Source of the DNA: Chryseobacterium gleum
GTDB taxonomy: Bacteria; Bacteroidota; Bacteroidia; Flavobacteriales_D; Crocinitomicaceae
Direction of reading: 5' to 3'
Length of the DNA: 6,351 nucleotides
Assembly: GCA_943326825.2 (NCBI GenBank)
Contig: CALPUT020000150.1
Location: forward strand, 1-6,351
Positions within the stretch are counted from its first letter, which is position 1, and each line of letters starts with the position of its first letter. The notes below the pieces were generated by a model that searched no databases, was not told where the DNA came from, and was given only the letters and a program-made list of their open reading frames with translations. The position numbers were made by a program, and so were the translations under genes. Shown piece after piece: positions 1 through 5,430 of the stretch.

Positions 1-1448
1 CATTGTTTTTTGAAAATGAGTCAGATAACGAAAAATTATTGATTGAAAATAATACACAGTTAAAATTAGCAGATTATATCTATAATTATATCATCAATCA
101 CAAAAAGAATGATTTAATTCCTTCAAACTTAGGTTTAAATAATCCATATATTGAAAAACTAATAGAATCAATTAATTTTTTACAATTAGAAAAAAATAAA
201 TTAGCCTCGACATCAGGAGAAAGAAATCCTATTGTTTTAAATCTTGAAAATCAAATTGACAATTCTTATATTAATTTAAAAGAAAGTTTATATAATCAGT
301 TAACTTCTTTAAAAATTAAATCAAAAGAATTAGAAAAACAAAACAATCTACTTGAATCAAAATTATCAAACGCACCACAACAAGAAAAAGATTTTAAAGA
401 AATTTATAGACAACAACAAATTAAAGAAAGTCTATATATTTATTTACTTCAAAAAAGAGAAGAAACCTCAATATCGTTAGCTGTAACTGTTTCAAACTCT
501 AAAATTATTGATCAAGCTTATAGCAATGGCAGTGTTAAATCCCCAAAAACAAAACTTACTTTTATTTTAAGCATTATAATTGGTCTAATTATTCCAATTT
601 TAATTATTTATATCAAAGGAATTCTTGATACTAAATTACATGGTATTAATGATCTTAAAGAATATGATTTACCATATATTGGAGATTTACCAATAATTAA
701 AGACCAGTCAAATTTTGTTGTAAAAAACGATGTAAATTCAAGTATTGCAGAAGCTTTTAGATTATTAAGAACAAATATTAATTTTATTCCTCTCAAAAAA
801 TCAAATGAAGGAAAAGTAATTTTTATTACATCTACAATAAGTAAGGAAGGTAAATCTTTTACTTCTATTAATTTAGCTTCTACATATGGGTTAACAGGTA
901 AAAAAGTATTACTTGTTGGTATGGATTTAAGAGCTCCTAAATTATTAGAATATATTGATGAAAAAAATCGTAAAGGAATAACAAATTTTTTAATTGATGA
1001 AAATCAAATACTAAATGAACTAATTCTTAAAATGCCTGAAAATGAAAATGTTGATATTTTACCTTCCGGACCAATCCCTCCAAATCCAGCTGAATTATTA
1101 ATGCAGCATAGAGTTCAAATTTTATTTGATCAAATAAAATCGCAATATGATGTTATTATTGTTGATACTGCTCCAATCGGTCTGGTTACTGATACATTGT
1201 TAATTTCAAAATTTGCTGATATCATAGTTTATGTGTGTCGAGTACATTTCATCGATAAAAGATTTTTAGAAATACCTAAAAAATTAATAAATGAAAATAA
1301 ACTCAACAATATGGTTGTTGTGTTAAATGGAACAGATCATAAAAAAGGTTATGGATATGGTTATGGATATGGTTATGGATATGGTTATGGATATGGTCAA
1401 GAAGCAAAAATACCTTGGTACAAAAAAATATTAGGCTTAAAAAAATAA
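1..1448 (+). CDS. Polysaccharide co-polymerase / BY-type tyrosine autokinase (Wzz-Wzc fusion), 5' partial
   Basis: Inner-membrane regulator of capsule or exopolysaccharide chain length and export that autophosphorylates on C-terminal tyrosines. The gene is cut by the left edge: the frame is open from the first complete codon, and the TTG at 3 is an internal Leu, not a start. Counting that codon as residue 1, 481 residues are visible and roughly 300 are probably missing, including the first membrane helix. Residues about 55-155 are helical, coiled-coil-like and Gln/Lys/Glu-rich, ending in LYIYLLQKREE as in GumC/Wzz proteins. A membrane helix spans 185-204. The cytoplasmic kinase has the EX2RX2R oligomerisation motif (E250, R253, R256), Walker A 276-285 (SKEGKS, K284), Walker A' 302-310 (D308, R310) and Walker B 384-388 (D388). 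The tail 449-465 is an alternating Gly-Tyr tract with 8 Tyr. Family assignment is firm; the exact polysaccharide is unknown, and no cognate phosphatase or export gene is visible. Confidence 0.93.
   Translation, partial: LFFENESDNEKLLIENNTQLKLADYIYNYIINHKKNDLIPSNLGLNNPYIEKLIESINFLQLEKNKLASTSGERNPIVLNLENQIDNSYINLKESLYNQLTSLKIKSKELEKQNNLLESKLSNAPQQEKDFKEIYRQQQIKESLYIYLLQKREETSISLAVTVSNSKIIDQAYSNGSVKSPKTKLTFILSIIIGLIIPILIIYIKGILDTKLHGINDLKEYDLPYIGDLPIIKDQSNFVVKNDVNSSIAEAFRLLRTNINFIPLKKSNEGKVIFITSTISKEGKSFTSINLASTYGLTGKKVLLVGMDLRAPKLLEYIDEKNRKGITNFLIDENQILNELILKMPENENVDILPSGPIPPNPAELLMQHRVQILFDQIKSQYDVIIVDTAPIGLVTDTLLISKFADIIVYVCRVHFIDKRFLEIPKKLINENKLNNMVVVLNGTDHKKGYGYGYGYGYGYGYGYGQEAKIPWYKKILGLKK
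1347..1397 (+). repeat. Perfect 12-bp tandem repeat encoding the Gly-Tyr tail of the kinase
   Basis: The unit GGTTATGGATAT occurs four times without mismatch (1347, 1359, 1371, 1383), followed by a further GGT. Gly codons alternate GGT/GGA while Tyr is always TAT, so the DNA period is 12 bp although the protein period is two residues. Each unit adds two tyrosines and keeps the reading frame, so gain or loss of units would change the number of phosphorylatable residues without breaking the gene. Confidence 0.95.
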
Positions 1449-1490
1449 AATCATTAATAATTACTTTATAATTTTAAAATCAAAAACAAA

Positions 1491-2405
1491 ATGAAAAAAA
1501 TTTTATTAATTTCGACAATATTAACAACAGGTTTAAGTTATACTCAAGAAAACAAAAGCATCAATAAACTTTCTATTGATTTAAATTATGGTATAAACAA
1601 ACCTACTTCAGTGTTAACTTCAGGTTATTCTTCAAAAATTAATCCTTTACATGCTGATCTTGGGATAAGATACATGCTCAACACTAAATGTGGGATAAAA
1701 TTAGATGCTGGAATTGATAATTTTAAAAGCAAAGTTACTAGTTATAACTTTGATTCAAAATACCTAAGATTTTCATTACAAGGTATAATAAATGTAGGGT
1801 CTTTAATCGGTTTCAATGATTTACGATTTGGATTACTTCTTCACGGTGGTGTTGGAACTGCATCTTTAAATACAAAAAAGATTGCAATAGGAAAACCTGC
1901 TGACGACATGATTAATGTAATGGTTGGTATAACACCACAATTCAGAGTTTCAAATAAAATTGCCTTAAATTTAGATTTATCTTATATCTCAAATATATAC
2001 CAAGATCATAGATTTGATTATAAATCAACAAATTCATCTAGAGGATTTGATGGAAACTTTATAAATGCTTCAGTTGGTATTTCATACTATTTAGGAAAAA
2101 ATGAAAAACATTTTGATTGGTCTGATGGAAGTGATGCTTTGAATAATCAAAAAATTGATTCTTTGGAATTAAGATTGGTGAATGCTACAAAAACATTACA
2201 AAAATCTACTTCTGGTAATAACTTAAATCCTACAGCTACACAAATTGAAAAACCTTCGTTACAACAATTACAAGTACAAATTAAAGCTACTGAAACAGCT
2301 TTAGTTGATACTGATAAAGATGGTGTAGCTGATTACTTAGATTTAGAACCTAATACTCCTGAAGGTGTTAAAGTTGACAAAGACGGTAAAGAAATCAAAA
2401 AATAA
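1491..2405 (+). CDS. OmpA-like outer-membrane beta-barrel protein with one thrombospondin type 3 repeat
   Basis: Probable outer-membrane protein of 304 residues. It begins with a short signal peptide (MKK, then a hydrophobic run to about residue 18, then TQEN). Residues about 22-205 alternate polar and hydrophobic strands rich in Gly and aromatics, as in eight-stranded OmpA-type barrels, ending near GISYYLGK. A Ser/Asn/Gln-rich linker with a short helical stretch (about 218-265) leads to one calcium-binding TSP3 repeat at 273-281 (D273, D275, D277, D281) followed by LDLEPNTPEGV. The protein stops at residue 304 without the C-terminal OmpA peptidoglycan-binding domain that usually follows such repeats, and the 59 bp before the next gene leave no room for a frameshifted one. 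The start follows the kinase stop by 42 bp with no terminator between, so co-transcription is possible. The gap is AT-rich with no Shine-Dalgarno and no convincing promoter. A structural role is likely; any specific ligand is unknown. Confidence 0.85.
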   Translation: MKKILLISTILTTGLSYTQENKSINKLSIDLNYGINKPTSVLTSGYSSKINPLHADLGIRYMLNTKCGIKLDAGIDNFKSKVTSYNFDSKYLRFSLQGIINVGSLIGFNDLRFGLLLHGGVGTASLNTKKIAIGKPADDMINVMVGITPQFRVSNKIALNLDLSYISNIYQDHRFDYKSTNSSRGFDGNFINASVGISYYLGKNEKHFDWSDGSDALNNQKIDSLELRLVNATKTLQKSTSGNNLNPTATQIEKPSLQQLQVQIKATETALVDTDKDGVADYLDLEPNTPEGVKVDKDGKEIKK

Positions 2406-2432
2406 AATTATATAAAATACTTTTTTAGTATG

Positions 2433-2466
2433 AGGTGTCTGAGCGAAGTCGAAGACACCTTTTTTT
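2433..2466 (+). terminator. Rho-independent terminator after the OmpA-like gene
   Basis: A perfect 8-bp stem, AGGTGTCT (2433-2440) with AGACACCT (2453-2460), encloses a 12-nt loop and is followed directly by a run of T (2460-2466). It lies 27 bp after the stop of the OmpA-like gene. The opposite strand has no U-tract directly after the hairpin, so it is oriented for + strand transcripts. The T-run overlaps the stop codon of the convergent flavoprotein gene. The loop sequence GAGCGAAGTCGA contains part of the direct repeat CGAAGTCGAAG. Confidence 0.85.
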
Positions 2467-3679
2467 ATGCCAATACATTTTTACCAGCAATCCAACCTGT
2501 TGTCCAAGCTGCTTGAAAATTAAATCCACCTGTTACTCCATCAATATCTAAAACTTCGCCAGCAAAAAATAAACCATCTACTCTCCTACTCTCCATCTTT
2601 CTAAAGTCTACTTCATCTAAAGAGATTCCTCCTGCAGTTACAAATTCTTCTTTAAATGTAGTTTTTCCTTTAACCTCGTAACGATCGTTTATCAAAGTAT
2701 TGATCAATTTATTCAAATTCTTTTTCCCTAATTCTTTCCAGCGGATTTCTTTATTGATTGAAGTCTTTTCCAATAAAAAATTCCACAAGCGATTAGTCAT
2801 TGGAAATGGATTTAAGTTTATGATTTTTTTATCTCCATTTTTCAGAATAATTTGCTCTAACTGATATCGCAATTGATCTTCTTTAAGATCATTTAGCCAA
2901 TTAACGAGAATAGCAAATTCATAGTTTTTCTCTGCTAAAATTCTTGCTCCCCAAGCAGATAATTTTAAGATGGCAGGACCGCTCATTCCCCAATGTGTAA
3001 CCAATAAAGGTCCGTTTGCAATTAATTTAGTAGATTCAATTTTAACAGTCGTTTTTTCAACTACATTGCCCATCAATTCACTAATAGTATTTCCAGGCAT
3101 ATTAAATGTAAACAATGAAGGAAAAGGTTCTATGATTTTATGTCCCAAATTTTCTAGCCATTCCAATCCATTTCGTTTTGGTTGACCTCCTATGGTTACA
3201 ATTACTTTATCTGCAATTATTTCTGAATCATTAGTTTGTATTAAAAACTGATTATGTAAATTTTTAGAAATGGATTTAACACTTGATTGAAGTTGAACTT
3301 TTATACCTAGGTCAATTGCCTCATTAACAAAACAATCAATAATCGTTTGTGAACTATTAGATTTAGGAAAAATACAATTGTCAGGTAATGTTTCTAAAAT
3401 GATATTCCGCTTTTTAAACCAATCAATAGTTGATTGAGCATTAAATTCTTCAAATGCCTTTCGCAGATATTTTTCTCCTCTTGGATAATATTTTGACAAA
3501 GCAACATTATCAAAACATGCATGTGTAACATTACATCTTCCGCCACCAGAAACTTTTACTTTTGCAAGTATTTTTAATGATTTCTCAAGGATTGTAACTT
3601 CAGACTCAGGAAAATGCTCTTTAACTGATAATGCTGAAAAAAATCCAGCTGCTCCTCCTCCTATAATTAATACATGCAT
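2465..3679 (-). CDS. NAD(P)/FAD-dependent oxidoreductase, YhiN/HI0933 family
   Basis: Cytosolic flavoprotein of 404 residues, the normal full length for this family (E. coli YhiN, HI0933; Pfam HI0933-like). The N-terminus carries the FAD-binding Rossmann motif IIGGGAAG (G7, G9, G12), with the acidic ribose-binding residue E32 at the end of the second strand. The family signature SGGGRCN follows at 44-50, and the C-terminal FAD-binding segment FAGEVLDIDGVTGGFN lies at 372-387. ATG at 3679 is chosen because it sits five residues before the beta strand of the dinucleotide fold. The physiological substrate is not established; some homologues are annotated as bile-acid reductases (BaiN) or simply as aminoacetone-oxidase-family flavoproteins, neither of which this sequence supports specifically. 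It lies downstream of the yajC terminator in the same direction, so it probably needs its own promoter or readthrough. It is convergent with the OmpA-like gene. Confidence 0.92.
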   Translation of the reverse strand: MHVLIIGGGAAGFFSALSVKEHFPESEVTILEKSLKILAKVKVSGGGRCNVTHACFDNVALSKYYPRGEKYLRKAFEEFNAQSTIDWFKKRNIILETLPDNCIFPKSNSSQTIIDCFVNEAIDLGIKVQLQSSVKSISKNLHNQFLIQTNDSEIIADKVIVTIGGQPKRNGLEWLENLGHKIIEPFPSLFTFNMPGNTISELMGNVVEKTTVKIESTKLIANGPLLVTHWGMSGPAILKLSAWGARILAEKNYEFAILVNWLNDLKEDQLRYQLEQIILKNGDKKIINLNPFPMTNRLWNFLLEKTSINKEIRWKELGKKNLNKLINTLINDRYEVKGKTTFKEEFVTAGGISLDEVDFRKMESRRVDGLFFAGEVLDIDGVTGGFNFQAAWTTGWIAGKNVLA

Positions 3680-3711
3680 TTTTTACTCAACTTTTAAGTT
3701 TTTTCAAAATG

Positions 3712-3747
3712 AAAAAAAGTCCCAAATTCAATTGAAAATGGGACTTT
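3712..3747 (-). terminator. Rho-independent terminator closing the yajC operon
   Basis: Read on the - strand, AAAGTCCCA (3747-3739) pairs with TGGGACTTT (3724-3716), and the T-run continues to 3712. The 14-nt loop contains the palindrome TTCAATTGAA. It starts 31 bp after the yajC stop, in the right orientation to end that operon, and lies 32 bp upstream of the flavoprotein start codon. Confidence 0.85.
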
Positions 3748-3759
3748 ATATGTTTACTA

Positions 3760-3789
3760 GAAAACTAGCTAAAATTCTTAAGCTTTCAA
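3760..3789 (-). promoter_or_regulatory. Possible Bacteroidota sigma-ABfr-type promoter
   Basis: On the - strand, TTG (3789-3787) is separated by exactly 19 nt from TAGTTTTC (3767-3760). The Bacteroidota consensus is TTG-N19-TAnnTTTG, so there is one mismatch, in the final G. It overlaps the 3' end of yajC and would start transcription around 3755, before the terminator at 3747-3712, so a transcript would have to pass that hairpin to reach the flavoprotein gene. In DNA this AT-rich, a match of this quality can occur by chance. Confidence 0.22.
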
Positions 3790-4044
3790 TTGATCTTCAC
3801 TTGATGAAGCAATAGCTGATTTTTCAAAACGAATTTTACTTCCTTCAGAATTTACTAAGACAGTAGAATCATTTACTTCCAATATTTTACCATGAACACC
3901 GCCAATTGTGACAACTTTGTCGCCAGCTTTTAATGTTTCTCTAAATTTCTTTAGGTCTTTTTGTTTTTTAGATTGAGGACGAATCATGAAGAAGTAGAAA
4001 ACTACGATCATTAATCCTATCATTACCATTTGTTCCACTTGCAT
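3778..4044 (-). CDS. yajC: Sec translocon accessory subunit YajC
   Basis: Small inner-membrane protein of 88 residues that associates with SecDF and the SecYEG translocon. It has a single N-terminal membrane helix (about 6-21) ending in the hallmark FYFFMIRPQ (residues 16-24). A basic stretch KKQKDLKK follows, then the conserved cytoplasmic segment GDKVVTIGGVHGKI (41-54). Length and architecture are typical. It starts 24 bp after the stop of the DUF1573 gene and is the last gene of the apparent operon, being followed by a terminator. secD/secF are not in the window, which is common in this phylum. Confidence 0.95.
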   Translation of the reverse strand: MQVEQMVMIGLMIVVFYFFMIRPQSKKQKDLKKFRETLKAGDKVVTIGGVHGKILEVNDSTVLVNSEGSKIRFEKSAIASSSEDQLKA

Positions 4045-4068
4045 TTTCTATCTATTTATTTGTTATTA

Positions 4069-4467
4069 CTATTTACCAATAATCGTTGCTTTGATCACTG
4101 TATTAGTCATTGAAGGTTCAGTGTTAGCAACTATCCTTACTGATTTTGAAATCACACCGGGTGATGCATTTTCAGTTGTAACATGTGCTTTAATTTCACC
4201 TGTTTCTCCTGGTGCAATTGGTTCTTCAGGTTTATCTGCAACTGTGCAAGAGCAAGAGCCATAAACTTCACCAATAACTAAAGGGAATTTACCTGTATTT
4301 TTTACTTCAAAAGTTGCATCTATAACTTCACCTTTCACAACTTTACCAGCATCATATACTAGATCAACCAGCATCGTTGTTTTATTACCTACTTCTACTT
4401 CAGTTGAATTAGAGCATGAAAATAAAGTCAAAGCAATAAACGAAAGTGTATATATTCTTTTCATCAT
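4069..4467 (-). CDS. DUF1573 domain lipoprotein
   Basis: Predicted lipoprotein of 132 residues. The signal peptide ends in the lipobox LFSC with acceptor Cys18; the following residues SNSTEVE do not give a clear surface-export signal, so a periplasm-facing location is the default guess. The mature part is an immunoglobulin-like beta-sandwich of the DUF1573 family: FEVKNTGKFPLVI (53-65), the characteristic Cys-x-Cys segment GSCSCT (C72, C74), then EPIAPGETGEIKAHV. Function of the family is not established. Translation could start at either of two adjacent ATG codons (4467 or 4464); the first leaves one base after the nusB stop, which suggests translational coupling. The gene lies between nusB and yajC, an order I recognise from other Flavobacteriia. 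Confidence 0.9.
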   Translation of the reverse strand: MMKRIYTLSFIALTLFSCSNSTEVEVGNKTTMLVDLVYDAGKVVKGEVIDATFEVKNTGKFPLVIGEVYGSCSCTVADKPEEPIAPGETGEIKAHVTTENASPGVISKSVRIVANTEPSMTNTVIKATIIGK

Positions 4468-4468
4468 A

Positions 4469-5416
4469 TTAATTTATTAAACCTCTACCTACTTTTTTGA
4501 TTTTATTAGCAGCATTCAAAGAATCTATTGCTTTATCTAAGATACCGTTAATAAATGTGTTACTTTTCGGTGTACTATAAAATTTAGAAATTTCAATGTA
4601 CTCGTTCAAAGTAACTTTAGTTGGAATATTATTGAAAATTTGGAATTCTGTAATCGCCATTTTCATTAATAAAATATCCATTTTAGCAATTCTATCTAAT
4701 TCCCAATTTTTTGTCAGATCATCAATTAATTTTTCATTCTCCTTATCCATAGAGATTGTATTTCTTAATAACTCTTTCACAAATTTAGTTTCATCTTCTT
4801 CATCCTTGTATAAATCCAAAATTCTATTTGGTCCTTCAGGAGTGAAATTTTTAATGGTTCTTAAAACCATAGTACAAGCCAAATCTATATCATCCATCCA
4901 ATGAATGCTTTTTTCTTCGAAGAAATTATAAAGAATTTCTGAATTAGCTATTTCAGTTTTGAATAATTGAACCATAAAAGCTAGATCCTCTTCAAATCCA
5001 TTTTGTCCATTATTCATAAACTCGAAATAAGTTTCGCTATCTCGAATTACATTAAAAATTTTGCGAAACATTTCTTGATGCTCATCTCCAACCCAATTCA
5101 CTTTTCTGTCTTCTGAAATATTTCTTAATTGTTTGCTTTCAACTAAAAGCTTAACTATTTCATTATCAGAAAACTTAGTGTTTGGATTTAAATCAACATC
5201 GGTTGGACGTAATTTTTTCTTGTTCTCATCATGTCTTCTTTCAGCTAAACTATGAAGTTCTCCAAATGATAAGATAAGGTAAACGTATAAATCATAGATG
5301 CGCTCTATTGATTGTAACATTTCATTTTCAGCACTTCTGAAATTTTCATTCTTTGACTGAAAGTACGCATAAAGCGTTTGTAAAACTTTAATTCTTAAAT
5401 GTCTTCTATTAAGCAT
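4469..5416 (-). CDS. nusB: Transcription antitermination factor NusB, long Bacteroidota form
   Basis: RNA-binding factor that with NusE (S10) promotes antitermination at rRNA operons. The 315 residues are far more than the roughly 140 of E. coli NusB. The first helix of the fold is recognisable at 4-19 (RRHLRIKVLQTLYAYF). The remainder of the core appears at about 225-297: NWELDRIAKMDILLMKMAITE, then IPTKVTLNEYIEISKFY and the terminal FINGILDKA. Between them lie about 200 residues, helical and charged, against roughly 60 in the compact proteins, so the extra length is an internal expansion rather than an added domain at either end. Such long forms are usual in Bacteroidota. It lies 14 bp after the amino acid dehydrogenase and 1 bp before the DUF1573 gene, in one apparent operon. 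It ends in a basic tail (KIKKVGRG). Confidence 0.93.
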   Translation of the reverse strand: MLNRRHLRIKVLQTLYAYFQSKNENFRSAENEMLQSIERIYDLYVYLILSFGELHSLAERRHDENKKKLRPTDVDLNPNTKFSDNEIVKLLVESKQLRNISEDRKVNWVGDEHQEMFRKIFNVIRDSETYFEFMNNGQNGFEEDLAFMVQLFKTEIANSEILYNFFEEKSIHWMDDIDLACTMVLRTIKNFTPEGPNRILDLYKDEEDETKFVKELLRNTISMDKENEKLIDDLTKNWELDRIAKMDILLMKMAITEFQIFNNIPTKVTLNEYIEISKFYSTPKSNTFINGILDKAIDSLNAANKIKKVGRGLIN

Positions 5417-5430
5417 TCTTTTTATTTATA

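Noticed and set aside
3..5. TTG as the start codon of the kinase gene
   Set aside because: The frame is already open at the window edge, and a Wzz-Wzc protein needs some 300 more N-terminal residues including the first membrane helix; this is an internal Leu codon.
608..796. 62-codon open frame on the - strand
   Set aside because: Lies wholly inside the kinase gene on the opposite strand and resembles no known protein; a shadow of AT-rich coding sequence.
1449..1490. TAATTTTA at 1469-1476 as a -7 promoter element for the OmpA-like gene
   Set aside because: There is no TTG at the required 19-nt spacing, and such near matches are expected by chance in this AT-rich gap.
2970..3185. 71-codon open frame on the + strand
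   Set aside because: Antisense to the core of the flavoprotein gene, with no family signature.
3756..3769. Small inverted repeat CTAG-TTTT-CTAG on the - strand, considered as an operator or hairpin
   Set aside because: The 4-5 bp arms are too short and AT-rich to support a regulatory call, and there is no U-tract.
4596..4904. 102-codon open frame on the + strand with hydrophobic segments
   Set aside because: Antisense to the conserved NusB core; the hydrophobic look arises from the complement of Lys/Asn/Glu-rich codons.
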